Shown: positions 26,824 to 36,483, counted from the first letter of the stretch. The stretch is 64,000 nucleotides of DNA from Labrys sedimenti (GCF_034424805.1 NZ_JAXOUF010000006.1:281319-345318), one strand, 5' to 3'. Made by a program: numbers and translations. The notes: generated by a model from the letters alone, not told the origin.

Positions 26824-28455
26824 CTAGACCCGGTCGCAGAGCATCTCCCGGGCGGCGTTGTGCCCGGGGGCGCCGGTGACGCCGCCGCCGGGATGGGTGC
26901 CGGAGCCGCAGATATAGAGCCCCTTCACGGGCGTGCGGTAATCGCCATAGCCGAGCATCGGCCGGGCCGAGAACAGCTGGTCGAGCGACAGCGTGCCGTG
27001 AAAGATGTCGCCGCCGATGAGGCCGAAGATGCGCTCCAGGTCGAGGGGAGTCAGCACCTGGCGCCCGAGCACGCTCTGCTTGAAGCCCGGCGCATAGCGC
27101 TCGACCGTGTCGATCATCAGGTCGGCGACCTCATCGCGATGGGCATCCCAGCTCCCGCCGTTCGGCAGGTACGGCGCCACATATTGGCAGAACAGGCTGG
27201 CGACGTGCTGGCCCTTGGGTGCGAGCGTGTCGTCGAGCGTGGAGGGGATCAGCATTTCGACGATGGGCTGCCGGCTCCAGCCATGGCGACGCGCCTCCAG
27301 GAAGGCATCTTCCATATAGTCGAGGCTTGGCCCGATGATGATGCCGGCGGTGTGGTGGATGCCCTGTTCGCGGCCCGGCAGGGCGGTAAAGCTGGGCAAT
27401 TCGGAGAGCGCCACATTCATGCGCAGCACGCCCGAGCCGCATTTGAAGCGGCGGATGCGCTGCAGGAAATCGGCCGGCACGGCATCTTCGGGCACGATCC
27501 TGTCGAAGAGCAGGCGCGGGCCGATATTGGCCGCGACGGCCTTGGCACGGATGATGCGCCCATCCTCCAGTTCGACGCCGGCCGTGACGCCCTTCTGCAC
27601 GATGAGACGTCGGACCGGTGCGTCCGTTTCGATTTCGGCGCCGGCCTCGCGGGCAGCCTTGGCCATGGCCTGAGTGATCGCGCCCATGCCGCCGATGGCA
27701 TGGCCCCATGCTCCCTTCTTGCCGTTCACCTCGCCGAAGACGTGATGCAGCAGTACATAGGCCGAACCCGGCGTCGAGGGAGCGGCATAGGAGCCGACGA
27801 TGGAATCGAAGCCGAAAAGCACCTTCGCCTCGGGGCTTTCGAACCAGCCGTCGAGATAATCGCTTGCCGATTTGGTGAAGAGGTCGAGCAGCACGCGACG
27901 ATGATGCATGTCGAGCCTGGATAGCCGACGCCCGAGTTTGCCGGCGCGCAGCAATTCCGGCAGCGAGCCGAACCAGCCTTCGTCGGAGACGTTGGGCGGC
28001 GTCTCCAGGATGAGGTCGCGCAGCACGTCGGCGATGGTGTCGATCTCGTCGCAATAGGCCGGAAAGCGGGCGGCATCCTTCTCGCTGAACTTGGCGATTT
28101 CGCCCTGCGTACGGCCTTCGCCGGAGAGGATGTAGCGCCCATCGGGGAAGGGGAAGAAATTCGAGGCCTGGCGTTCCACCACCTTCAGGCCATGGCGCTC
28201 CAGCTCCATGTCGCGGATGACCTTGGGATTGAGCAGGCTGACGGTGTAGGAGGCCACCGAGTTGCGGAAGCCCGGATGGAATTCCTCCGTCACCGCGGCC
28301 CCGCCGACGACGGAGCGGCGCTCCAGTACCTTCACCCGCCGGCCGGCCCGGGCGAGGTAATAGGCGCAGGTCAGGCCGTTATGGCCACCGCCGATGATGA
28401 CCGCGTCATAGGGAGTGTTCGCGCTGTGGACCGCGGGTGAAGTTGCGTCAGCCAA
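26824..28455 (-). CDS. FAD-dependent oxidoreductase, phytoene-desaturase / PYROXD2-like
   Basis: A 543-residue flavoprotein. The N-terminal Rossmann motif is VIIGGGHNGLTCAYYLARAG (about residues 20-39) followed by VLERRSVVGGAAVTEE; the C-terminal FAD contact is LYICGSGTHPGGGVTGAPGHNAA. This pattern belongs to the CrtI-like family that also includes mammalian PYROXD2. No carotenoid gene is nearby, so desaturation of phytoene is unlikely. It is convergent with the aldehyde oxidoreductase operon, so a shared function is only possible, not shown. Confidence 0.88.
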   Translation of the reverse strand: MADATSPAVHSANTPYDAVIIGGGHNGLTCAYYLARAGRRVKVLERRSVVGGAAVTEEFHPGFRNSVASYTVSLLNPKVIRDMELERHGLKVVERQASNFFPFPDGRYILSGEGRTQGEIAKFSEKDAARFPAYCDEIDTIADVLRDLILETPPNVSDEGWFGSLPELLRAGKLGRRLSRLDMHHRRVLLDLFTKSASDYLDGWFESPEAKVLFGFDSIVGSYAAPSTPGSAYVLLHHVFGEVNGKKGAWGHAIGGMGAITQAMAKAAREAGAEIETDAPVRRLIVQKGVTAGVELEDGRIIRAKAVAANIGPRLLFDRIVPEDAVPADFLQRIRRFKCGSGVLRMNVALSELPSFTALPGREQGIHHTAGIIIGPSLDYMEDAFLEARRHGWSRQPIVEMLIPSTLDDTLAPKGQHVASLFCQYVAPYLPNGGSWDAHRDEVADLMIDTVERYAPGFKQSVLGRQVLTPLDLERIFGLIGGDIFHGTLSLDQLFSARPMLGYGDYRTPVKGLYICGSGTHPGGGVTGAPGHNAAREMLCDRV

Positions 28456-28581
28456 TTCCTCGAAGCCTTCTTGTTATGACGCAGCGGCTGGCACCGCGGA
28501 CGTCCCGTCGGCTTCTTCTTATGCCGCCTATGCCGCGCTTCCAAGAGGGGGATTTCGCAACCACTGTGCCGTTTCGGCTTC

Positions 28582-29238
28582 TCAGCCGCGGGCAGCTTCC
28601 AGGATGTGCTTGCACTCGCCGAGTTCCAGCAGCACCGTCTGCAGCCGCCTGCGACGTTCGTCGCTCAGCGACAATCCACTGCCGCTTTCCGCCTGCGCGA
28701 CCGCAGGCGCCGCGGGGCGCGGCTCGTTGCGCATGGGCGGGCCTGCCAGGGACGACAGCGGCAGCGAGGCCTGGGCTGGCGGCGGCTCGTAAGCTTCGGG
28801 TTCTTCGTCGAAGACGGGCTCGATCCGATCATCGCCCTCGTCATAGTCGCCGGCTGGATCACCCAGCGCAGGGGCCTCCGCCTCCGGCCATTCGGCTCGC
28901 TCGCGGCGGCGCTCTTCCTCGTCCGCCCGTGGGATCACGGCGACGGGGGGCACATAGTCCTCGTTCTGCGCCCGGCCGATCTCGATCACATGGCGATTGC
29001 CGCGCTCCTTGAGGATGCGCTGCACGCCCTTGATGGTGTAGCCCTCACCATAGAGATAATAGCGAATGCCCTTGAGCAGATCGATGTCGTCAGGGCGATA
29101 ATAGCGACGCCCACCACCGCGCTTCAGCGGCTTGATCTGGCTGAAGCGGGTTTCCCAGAAGCGCAGGACGTGCTGGGGCAGGTCGAGATCCTCGGCGACC
29201 TCGCTGATGGTGCGGAACGCGTCAGGTGCTTTTTCCAT
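28582..29238 (-). CDS. MerR-family transcriptional regulator
   Basis: A protein of about 218 residues. The MerR winged helix is at the N-terminus (FRTISEVAEDLDLPQHVLRFWETRF...RRYYRPDDIDLL). The middle and C-terminal parts are Pro/Glu-rich and disordered, ending in a helix (LSDERRRRLQTVLLELGECKHILE). No metal-binding cysteines are placed as in metal sensors. This regulator follows ihfA in many Hyphomicrobiales; its targets are unknown. ATG 29238 is preferred to one 17 codons upstream since the conserved domain starts soon after. Confidence 0.88.
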   Translation of the reverse strand: MEKAPDAFRTISEVAEDLDLPQHVLRFWETRFSQIKPLKRGGGRRYYRPDDIDLLKGIRYYLYGEGYTIKGVQRILKERGNRHVIEIGRAQNEDYVPPVAVIPRADEEERRRERAEWPEAEAPALGDPAGDYDEGDDRIEPVFDEEPEAYEPPPAQASLPLSSLAGPPMRNEPRPAAPAVAQAESGSGLSLSDERRRRLQTVLLELGECKHILEAARG

Positions 29239-29545
29239 GCTGCCGGACTCCCGAGCGGAAAGCGGCGAATCGTGCCTTTCCCCTATCACTCGTCCGATTC
29301 TGTGATGAAAGACAAGCGTTTATCACTTGTTTCCAACCCAAAACATCATCGAGTGGTAGTTTGAAACCGTTTGAGGGGGAAAGTGACGCCCATTGCCGAC
29401 AAGTGGGGACAGCTATAGCTGCCGGTCGCGTCAGGGATGTCTGGCCATGCAGACAACTGGCGCCGGCAGACCGGAATTTCCTATCTCGCAGAAAACAGGA
29501 CTGATCAGTCCATTACCGATTTGGCTGGCCAGGCGCCATGCCCGA
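29239..29545. other. 307-base gap between ihfA and merR
   Basis: Holds the ihfA terminator (29490-29511) and, presumably, the merR promoter. No tRNA or short coding sequence is visible. Confidence 0.5.
29490..29511 (-). terminator. Terminator after ihfA
   Basis: The perfect palindrome GGACTGATCAGTCC (29498-29511) makes a five-bp stem with a GATC loop; on the minus strand it is followed by TGTTTTC. It lies 35 bases after the ihfA stop. Confidence 0.5.
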
Positions 29546-29863
29546 CTAGTCGTCGGCAATGCCGTCGACATTCTCGCCATTGATCTGCGCCTTGAGAATG
29601 TTGGAAGGCTTGAAGACCATGACGCGACGCGGGGAGATCGGCACTTCCTTGCCGGTTTTGGGATTGCGGCCGATACGCTCGCCCTTGGAGCGCACGACGA
29701 AGGAGCCGAAGGACGACAGCTTCACCGTTTCGCCGCGTTCGAGGCAACTGGAGATTTCATGCAGGACCATCTCGACCAGTTCCGACGACTCGGTCCGCGA
29801 CAGGCCTACTTTCTGGTAAACCGCTTCGCAAAGATCTGCTCTTGTGACGGTATTTCCCGCCAT
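29546..29863 (-). CDS. ihfA: Integration host factor, alpha subunit
   Basis: A 105-residue DNA-bending protein of the HU/IHF fold, partner of IhfB. N-terminal NTVTRADLCEAVYQKVGLSRTES and the beta-arm RIGRNPKTGKEVPISPRRVMVFKPS are diagnostic; the Pro in NPKTG is the residue that intercalates into DNA. Two ATGs (29872 and 29863) are possible; the second gives the usual family length. It sits downstream of fabH as in most Hyphomicrobiales, after a 255-base gap. Confidence 0.95.
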   Translation of the reverse strand: MAGNTVTRADLCEAVYQKVGLSRTESSELVEMVLHEISSCLERGETVKLSSFGSFVVRSKGERIGRNPKTGKEVPISPRRVMVFKPSNILKAQINGENVDGIADD

Positions 29864-30118
29864 CGCTTTCATGCCCCACGTTGGACAGGCTCCATGAAGA
29901 GGCCACCTGTCTGTTATCCGTTCGATGCAGCCCGGAACTGCGGGAAGCCTGTCCCGCCACGAATCCGCCCCGCAAATCATCCCAGCAGGGCCGGCACTGA
30001 AGTCCCGACTCTATGTCACTGAAAACGCGAAGCTATTGACGAAATCGGTCAAGGTCAACCACCAATCGAAACCGGTGTTCGCTTCGACCTCGGTCAGGCA
30101 ACCGTCAAATTCGTCAGA

Positions 30119-31096
30119 CTACCAGCGGATCAGGGCCGCGCCCCAGGTGAAGCCGCCGCCCATGGCCTCCAACAGGACGAGGTCTCCTCGCTTGATGCGC
30201 CCGTCCTTGACGGCCGTATCGAGCGCCAGGGGAATCGAGGCCGAGGAGGTGTTGGCATGCTCGGCAACGGTGAGCACCACCTTCTCCGGCGGCAGGCCAA
30301 GCTTTTCGGCCGTGGCGTGGATGATGCGGGCATTGGCCTGGTGCGGCACGAACCAATCCACCGCGTCATAGGGCAGGCCGAGATCGTCCATGGTGTCGAT
30401 GATGATCTGCGGCACCATGCCGACGGCGAGCTTGAAGACTTCCTTGCCGTCCATGCGCAGTTTGCCGACCGTGCCGGTGGTGGAGGCGCCGCCATCGACG
30501 AAGAGCTTCGATTTGTGCCGCCCGTCCGAACGCAGCTTGGTGGCCAGCACACCCTGATCGTGGATCGAACCGTCATTCATCGTGGCTTCGACGACCACAG
30601 CGCCGGCGCCGTCGCCGAACAGCACGCAGGTGGTACGATCCGACCAGTCCAGAATGCGGGAATAGGTCTCGGCGCCGATGACGAGCGCATGCTTGGCCGA
30701 ACCCGAACGCAGGAAATTGTCGGCGATGGAAAGCCCGTAGACGAAGCCGGTGCACACCGCCTGAACGTCGAAGGCAGCGCCGCCCGTCATGCCGATATTG
30801 GCCTGCACGGTTGTGGCCGTGGCCGGGAAGGTGTTGTCGGGCGTGGAAGTCGCCAGCACGATCAGGTCGATGTCGGAACCCTTCAGGCCGGCATCGGCCA
30901 AAGCGCGCTCGGCCGCCTTGGTAGCGAGATGCGAGGTGAACTCGCCCTCCGCGGCTTGGTGGCGAGCGCGGATGCCGGTGCGCTGCACGATCCACTCGTC
31001 GGAGGTGTCGACAAGCCTGGACAGCTCGTCATTGGTGACGCGTTTCTCGGGCAGATAGGAGCCGATGCCCCGGATAACAGAACGGATTGTCGCCAT
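30119..31096 (-). CDS. fabH: Beta-ketoacyl-ACP synthase III
   Basis: A 325-residue FabH that starts fatty-acid synthesis by condensing acetyl-CoA with malonyl-ACP. The catalytic triad is complete: C115 (DVQAVCTGF), H252 (VPHQAN) and N282 (EHANTSS). The final GGGFTWGAALIRW is typical. Its start overlaps the plsX stop by one base (TAATG), so translation is coupled and lipid headgroup and acyl-chain steps are co-expressed. Confidence 0.98.
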   Translation of the reverse strand: MATIRSVIRGIGSYLPEKRVTNDELSRLVDTSDEWIVQRTGIRARHQAAEGEFTSHLATKAAERALADAGLKGSDIDLIVLATSTPDNTFPATATTVQANIGMTGGAAFDVQAVCTGFVYGLSIADNFLRSGSAKHALVIGAETYSRILDWSDRTTCVLFGDGAGAVVVEATMNDGSIHDQGVLATKLRSDGRHKSKLFVDGGASTTGTVGKLRMDGKEVFKLAVGMVPQIIIDTMDDLGLPYDAVDWFVPHQANARIIHATAEKLGLPPEKVVLTVAEHANTSSASIPLALDTAVKDGRIKRGDLVLLEAMGGGFTWGAALIRW

Positions 31097-32169
31097 TATG
31101 CAGCGTCCGGATTGCTGGCGGCGGCCATCACGGCGCGGTGGTCGAAGCTCAGGCTTTCGGTGATTTTCGTCATGAGTTCTTGTTTCACCATATCATAGGC
31201 GAGATCGATGGCGGCAGCGTAGCCTTCGGCATTGGCGCCGCCATGGCTCTTGATCACGATGCCGTTGAGGCCCAGGAAGACACCGCCATTGACACGGTTG
31301 GGATCGAGTTTTTCGCGCAGGGCCTGGAAGGCGCCGCGGGCGAAGAGGTAGCCGATACGCGCCATCAGGGTGCGCGACATCGCCGAACGCAGATAGGAGG
31401 CGATCTGCTTGGCCGTGCCTTCGGCGGTCTTGAGCGCTATATTGCCGGCAAAACCTTCGGTCACCACCACGTCGACGGTACCCTTGCCAAGGTCGTCACC
31501 CTCGACGAAACCATGATAGGTCAAATCGGGCAAGCTGGTCTCGCGCAAGATGCGGCCGGCCTCGCGCACCATTTCGAGGCCCTTGACCTCCTCGACGCCG
31601 ACATTGAGCAAGCCGACGGTGGGGCGCTCCACGCCCAGCACGATACGGGCCATGGCCGCGCCCATCACCGCCATGTCGATCAGGGCATTGGAATCGGCGC
31701 CGATGGAGGCGCCGACGTCGAGCACGATCGATTCGCCCCGCAGGGTCGGCCACAGCGCGGCGATGGCGGGACGGTCGATTTCGGCGAGCGTGCGCAGGCA
31801 GAAGCGCGCCATCGCCATCAGCGCGCCGGTGTTGCCGGCCGAGACGGTCGCGTCGGCTTCATCCTTGTTGATGGCATCGATCGCCAGCCACATCGAGGAT
31901 TTCTTGCGGCCATAGCGTAGGGCGTGGCTCGGCTTGTCGTCCATGCGGATGGCGACTTCGGTGTGATGGACGCTGGAAACGGCCTGAAGGCGCGGACGGG
32001 TGGCCAGCAGTGGGGCGATGGCGGCCTCATCCCCATAGAAGGAGAAGCTCAGGTCGGGATGGCGGGTGAGGGCCAGCTCGGCAGCCGGAATCACGACCGT
32101 GGGGCCGTGGTCGCCCCCCATCGCGTCGAGAGCGATACGAATTTTCGAAGCCCGATTGTCGGAAGCCAT
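31096..32169 (-). CDS. plsX: Phosphate acyltransferase PlsX
   Basis: A 357-residue PlsX, which makes acyl-phosphate from acyl-ACP for phospholipid synthesis. Motifs: RIALDAMGGDHGP at the N-terminus, VSAGNTGALMAMA, and VVTEGFAGNIALKTAEG. ATG 32169 is used rather than the upstream in-frame start because the conserved domain begins ten residues later. First gene of plsX-fabH; the upstream 244-base gap should hold the promoter. Confidence 0.97.
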   Translation of the reverse strand: MASDNRASKIRIALDAMGGDHGPTVVIPAAELALTRHPDLSFSFYGDEAAIAPLLATRPRLQAVSSVHHTEVAIRMDDKPSHALRYGRKKSSMWLAIDAINKDEADATVSAGNTGALMAMARFCLRTLAEIDRPAIAALWPTLRGESIVLDVGASIGADSNALIDMAVMGAAMARIVLGVERPTVGLLNVGVEEVKGLEMVREAGRILRETSLPDLTYHGFVEGDDLGKGTVDVVVTEGFAGNIALKTAEGTAKQIASYLRSAMSRTLMARIGYLFARGAFQALREKLDPNRVNGGVFLGLNGIVIKSHGGANAEGYAAAIDLAYDMVKQELMTKITESLSFDHRAVMAAASNPDAA

Positions 32170-32413
32170 GAAGTGTTCGGTTGCCCTGTTGCGTCTGGCC
32201 GCTGTGCACGGCGGGGGAGGCGCTGCGTTTTGCAGCAAAAGACCATGCACCACAAGAGTGTAGCGAAGGTTGACGGTCGGAATTTAGGCACGACCAGGAT
32301 GTGGAAGCTGTCGATTGACCGATTCTCACGTCAAAATCATGGTGAGGAAGGGTGCGATTGCAAGAAAATGCCTGCCTGCCTCGCCTCGCCTTGCCGGACA
32401 CTTTCTCGGGTGC

Positions 32414-32953
32414 TCAGGACGCCAGCCGGAACTCCCCTCCGGCAGCGGCCCTGCGGACGGCCGCCAGGGTGGCCGCGCGATCCTGCCCTTGCGTCGCGAT
32501 GACATGGCGTTCGAGAGAGCCCAGATCGGAGAATTGCCGGTGCAGCGCGGTGATCGGCTCGGGATCGCTCAGGGTGTCGCCGCCGCGCAGGCGACAGCGT
32601 TCGATGGCAGACGCCAAAGGAGGGCGCAGTACCACATAGTGCACCGGCAGGGTGAGCGTCCGGAAGGGCGGCAGGAACCAGGGGCCGACAATGCCGTCCA
32701 GGATCACGAAATAGCCGCCGCGGGCATAGGCTTGTGCCGCGCTGGCCAGAACGTCGATCACCACCGCATTCTGACGGTGGGCTTCAGGCAGGTAGGGCGC
32801 GATCGCGCCATTCTTGATGAAATGCCAGAAATCGTCGGCATGCAGATGCACGGCCGGCGCGCCGGGCTCGGAGGCGAGGGCTTGCGCCGTGGTGGTCTTT
32901 CCCGAACCCGGAGGGCCGGTGAGAATGAGGATCTGGCCTGCAGGATCTGGCAT
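32414..32953 (-). CDS. P-loop kinase-like ATPase (AAA_33 type)
   Basis: A protein of about 179 residues with a Walker A motif close to the start (GPPGSGKTTTAQ, near residues 12-23), HLHADDFWHFI, and an LRPPLASAIERCRLRGGD lid-like region. The layout is that of small-molecule kinases such as chloramphenicol phosphotransferase or gluconokinase-like proteins. The substrate is unknown. ATG 32953 gives the P-loop its normal place; upstream in-frame sequence is not conserved-looking. It lies between sdaA and plsX on the same strand, 125 bases from sdaA. Confidence 0.8.
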   Translation of the reverse strand: MPDPAGQILILTGPPGSGKTTTAQALASEPGAPAVHLHADDFWHFIKNGAIAPYLPEAHRQNAVVIDVLASAAQAYARGGYFVILDGIVGPWFLPPFRTLTLPVHYVVLRPPLASAIERCRLRGGDTLSDPEPITALHRQFSDLGSLERHVIATQGQDRAATLAAVRRAAAGGEFRLAS

Positions 32954-33077
32954 CGGCTCGAGCAACAATCGGGGGAGGACGAAGATCCCAGCCTTAATAG
33001 GCTTGCGACAGGGGAGCGCAAGTCTTTGGCGCCGTGGTTGCAGGCCTGCCGATCCCGGGAGCCGCCGCTGAAAGGCG

Positions 33078-34442
33078 TCAGCACTCCACCGCATTGACGG
33101 CGAGGCCGCCTTGCGAGGTCTCCTTGTATTTGGACTGCATGTCCGCGCCGGTGACGCGCATCGTGGCGATCACCTGGTCGAGGCTGACCTTGTGGGTGCC
33201 GTCGCCGCGCAAGGCGAGGGAAGCGGCGGCGATCGCCTTGTTGGCGCCGAAGGCGTTGCGCTCGATGCAGGGAATCTGCACTAGGCCGCCGATCGGGTCG
33301 CAGGTCATGCCGAGATGATGCTCCATGCCGATCTCGGCCGCGTTTTCGACCTGGGCGATGCTGCCGCCGAGTGCGGCCGCAAGCCCGCCCGCCGCCATCG
33401 AGGCGGCAACACCGACCTCGCCCTGGCAGCCGACCTCCGCCCCCGAGATCGAGGCGTTCATCTTGAACAACATGCCGATTGCGGCGGCCGTGAGCAGGAA
33501 TTCATCGGCGCCGGCTTCCGAATAGTCGCAGAAATCCCGATAGTAGCGCAGTACCGCCGGCACGATGCCGGCTGCGCCATTGGTGGGGGCCGTCACCACC
33601 CGCCCGCCGGCAGCGTTCTCCTCGTTCACGGCGATGGCGAAGAGGGAGACCCAGTCCATCACCTCGTGCGGGGCGCGGACATTGCGGCCGATATCGGTGA
33701 GCAGGCGATCGTGCAGGGCCTTGGCGCGGCGCTTCACGCGCAGTCCGCCCGGCAATTCGCCTTCCTGGCTCATGCCGCGGTCGATGGCGGCATTCATGAC
33801 GGACCGGATGCCGGCGAGGCGCTCGCGGATGGTGGCTTCGGGCTGGCTCGCCATTTCATTGGCGAGCACGATGCCGCCGATGCTCAGATTGTGCTCGGCT
33901 CCCAGGCGCAGCAGATCGGCGCTGCTGCGGAAAGGGTAGGGGACATCCACCTCCGCACGGGCCACGGCGCTTTCGCCCTCGGCCAGCACGAAGCCGCCGC
34001 CGATGGAATAGTAGAATTCGGTGGCGAGGGCAGCCCCGCCCTCGCCCAAGGCCGTGAAGGACAGGGTGTTGGGATGGCCCTTGGGCTGCGTCTTGCGATC
34101 GAAGACGATGTCGCGGTTGCGCTCGAAGCTCATCGCTCGGCGTCCGCCGAGCGCGAGCATACCCTTGCTGGTGGCATCTTCGACGATCGCGGCGACGGCT
34201 TCGGGATCGACGGTTTCAGGCTCCTCGCCGGCGAGGCCGAGGATCACGGCGATATCGCTGGCATGGCCGTGACCGGTCCAGGCCAGCGAGCCGTAAAGCA
34301 CGGTTTCGATCCGATGGGTGTGGATGAAATGGCCCTGCTTGCGGAGCGATTGCACGAAGCGATTGGCGGCGCGCATGGGGCCGACAGTGTGCGAAGACGA
34401 GGGGCCGATGCCGATTTTGAAGATGTCGAAGACACTGATCAT
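33078..34442 (-). CDS. sdaA: L-serine ammonia-lyase (iron-sulfur type)
   Basis: A 454-residue single-chain L-serine dehydratase that turns serine into pyruvate and ammonia. N-terminal beta domain: MISVFDIFKIGIGPSSSHTVGPM. The 4Fe-4S cysteines are in CQGEVGVAAS, MTCDPIGGLVQIPC of the alpha domain. ATG 34442 matches the family start. With glyA in the same window it gives the cell a serine-glycine-pyruvate connection, although the genes are far apart. Confidence 0.97.
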   Translation of the reverse strand: MISVFDIFKIGIGPSSSHTVGPMRAANRFVQSLRKQGHFIHTHRIETVLYGSLAWTGHGHASDIAVILGLAGEEPETVDPEAVAAIVEDATSKGMLALGGRRAMSFERNRDIVFDRKTQPKGHPNTLSFTALGEGGAALATEFYYSIGGGFVLAEGESAVARAEVDVPYPFRSSADLLRLGAEHNLSIGGIVLANEMASQPEATIRERLAGIRSVMNAAIDRGMSQEGELPGGLRVKRRAKALHDRLLTDIGRNVRAPHEVMDWVSLFAIAVNEENAAGGRVVTAPTNGAAGIVPAVLRYYRDFCDYSEAGADEFLLTAAAIGMLFKMNASISGAEVGCQGEVGVAASMAAGGLAAALGGSIAQVENAAEIGMEHHLGMTCDPIGGLVQIPCIERNAFGANKAIAAASLALRGDGTHKVSLDQVIATMRVTGADMQSKYKETSQGGLAVNAVEC

Positions 34443-34589
34443 CGGCTCTGAGTTCCCACCAAACTGTTGCAGCTGGACCCTCACAATCGAAACACACCAC
34501 GACTTAGTGGAGCGTAACAGATGTTACACCAACTTTCATTGCACAGGAAACTTGCGCGAAGGGGCCCGAATTGCTACCCCAAAACCGAC

Positions 34590-34665
34590 GCCGGTTTAGC
34601 TCAGCTGGTAGAGCAACCGCCTTGTAAGCGGTAGGTCGCGAGTTCAAGTCCCGCAACCGGCACCA
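34590..34665 (+). tRNA. tRNA-Thr (anticodon TGT)
   Basis: A complete 76-base cloverleaf including the encoded CCA. The acceptor stem pairs GCCGGTT with AACCGGC (discriminator A), the D-loop is AGCTCAGCTGGTAGAGC, the anticodon loop CTTGTAA gives TGT (reads ACA), and the T-arm has GTTCAAGTC. It stands alone, divergent from sdaA. A copy of its 3' end, as expected for an integrated element, was not found downstream in the window. Confidence 0.97.
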
Positions 34666-34728
34666 AATTTCCTTTTAATTTCAATGCCTGGCCTGACTGG
34701 CAGGGCGGTTTTGGCGGAACGATTGCGT

Positions 34729-35166
34729 TCAGCCGAGTTCCTGGGCTAGGCCGATGAGAAGTCCCTCAGGCCCGCGGATGTAGCAGAGCCTATACGCCTC
34801 TTTATACTGGACGACTTCGCCTACGAGCTGCGCGCCGCGATTTCGGAGCCTTTCGAGCGTGTCGTCGATGTCATCCACGGTGAACATGGCGCGGAGATAG
34901 CCTAGGGCGTTGACCGGGGCGTTGCGGTGATCCGCGACCACAGGCGGCGTGAGGAAGCGTGACAGCTCAAGCCGGCTGTGGCCGTCGGGCGTGCGCATCA
35001 TGGCGATCTCGACGTGCTGATCGCCAAGCCCTGTGATGCGCCCGGCCCATTCTCCCTCGATCATGGCTCGCCCTTCGAGCTCAAGACCGAGCTCGTGAAA
35101 GAAATCGATCGCCCCTGCGAGGTCTTCGACGACGATTCCGACGTTGTCCATCCGTTTGAGCGCCAT
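34729..35166 (-). CDS. VOC-family (glyoxalase-like) protein
   Basis: A 145-residue protein with the vicinal-oxygen-chelate fold: MDNVGIVVEDLAGAIDFFHELGLELEGR at the start and FTVDDIDDTLERLRNRGAQLVGEVVQY in the second half, with ELSRF and RGPEGLLIGLAQELG as likely metal-site strands. Possible roles are lyase, dioxygenase or resistance protein; nothing specific can be said. It faces the tRNA-Thr gene tail to tail. Confidence 0.85.
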   Translation of the reverse strand: MALKRMDNVGIVVEDLAGAIDFFHELGLELEGRAMIEGEWAGRITGLGDQHVEIAMMRTPDGHSRLELSRFLTPPVVADHRNAPVNALGYLRAMFTVDDIDDTLERLRNRGAQLVGEVVQYKEAYRLCYIRGPEGLLIGLAQELG

Positions 35167-35340
35167 GCATCCAGCCTACCGGATGTCGCCCTGGCCGTAA
35201 ACGTACAAACCTGTTTGCCTGGCGAGCAGGTGGTCGAGGTCGGGCTTTGGGGAGGGAGTCTTGTGATGTTCGCCGGTTTGATCTGACGGATTCTGAGTGG
35301 TGGCCAGTCAGCCGTTACGGTCGCAAGAGAGCTGAGACGT

Positions 35341-36171
35341 CTAGCCGGCATAGGCGAAATAGACCTTTCCCCTAGCCGGGTCGACGATCGTGACGCTTCC
35401 GCCGCGGCCATAGGCATAGAAGGAGCCGGCCTCTCGGATCGCCTGGTTGGCTTGCGCATCCCGTCCCTCCTCAATGGGGATCGTGAATCCATATTTTTCA
35501 AGATATTCCGCGATGGCGACGGGATGGAGCGGTTCCCCTTTCGTCAGCGTCATGGATGTGTCGTCGTCATGAGGGTGCCAGTCCCGGTTGCCGACATGGC
35601 TCACGGGTGTCGGGTGCCATCGCGTGCTGCCGCCGGGAAGACTTTTTCCGAGTTGGCTTTTCTGGTTCCGCGCCCATTGCGCGCTTTGCTCGGTGAGGCG
35701 GTAGACGACGAAGCCGCTCTCGTTGTCGCCCGGCATGAAACCAAGGCCCCAGGATTGCTCGAGCCGGTATTCCACCTGCGCGACTTCGAGCGGGGCTGGG
35801 ACGCGGGCGAGCAGCGCCTGACGGTCGCAGCTCTGCGTGAGGATCAGCAACGTCCCAAGCCCGGACAAGGCCAAGCTCGTGATCATGCCCCGCCTCGTCG
35901 TTCGTCCCGGCAGGGGTTTGTTCCCGACCTTGCGGGCGAGGCCCAGGAGCCCCAGGACCAAACCAATCAACAGCAGGGCAGCCGGAGCGAGACAGTACAG
36001 AATTATGGGCAGGGGCGGTGCTTCCTGGTGGTCGAGGCCGCTTGTGGGACTGCAGCCGTTGCCGGACGTTACATCGCCAGCAAGGAGGTCGATTGGCGCG
36101 CTTTCCTCATTTTCCTGCAAGGGACGTGGAAAAGCCATGACGAGGCTCGCCGCGACCGCGGATGCGACCAC
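35341..36171 (-). CDS. Unrecognised membrane protein
   Basis: A 276-residue protein that I do not recognise. An N-terminal hydrophobic stretch (residues 1-14), two transmembrane segments (about 54-77 and 94-112) and a soluble C-terminal domain of about 160 residues can be seen. The soluble part has an aromatic-rich stretch (WGLGFMPGDNESGFVVYRL) and ends in VTIVDPARGKVYFAYAG. The start is GTG 36171 or ATG 36138; an in-frame stop lies three codons upstream of the GTG. It is flanked by spacers of 175 and 312 bases, so it is monocistronic. Base composition is a little lower in GC than the neighbouring core genes. Confidence 0.6.
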   Translation of the reverse strand: MVASAVAASLVMAFPRPLQENEESAPIDLLAGDVTSGNGCSPTSGLDHQEAPPLPIILYCLAPAALLLIGLVLGLLGLARKVGNKPLPGRTTRRGMITSLALSGLGTLLILTQSCDRQALLARVPAPLEVAQVEYRLEQSWGLGFMPGDNESGFVVYRLTEQSAQWARNQKSQLGKSLPGGSTRWHPTPVSHVGNRDWHPHDDDTSMTLTKGEPLHPVAIAEYLEKYGFTIPIEEGRDAQANQAIREAGSFYAYGRGGSVTIVDPARGKVYFAYAG

Positions 36172-36483
36172 GCAAGGTCACGCCTGCGCCCCTTTCCGTC
36201 TCGAGCGTCCGGCGCGTGTACCGCTTATAAGCTCCTCGGATCATTGTGCGGCTAAATATGGTCCGGCCCGTTCGCAATCGATGGCGCAGCCAATGGATTT
36301 CCAGGTGGAAAACTTCAGGGCGGCGGAACCTGTCATGCCGTCCCAGCAAGCCGTCGGCATGTCCCGAAGCTGCCACCGAATTGAGTTGAGGTAATATTGT
36401 CCGTGGAAATTCTGACGATCGTCGAATGACAAAAATAAACGCCGCACCTGTTGGGGAGGTGCGGCGCCCGATTAGAAATCAAA

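Noticed and set aside
26824..28455. Carotenoid biosynthesis by the CrtI-like protein
   Set aside because: No crtB, crtE or other carotenoid gene is present, and the sequence fits the PYROXD2-like branch better.
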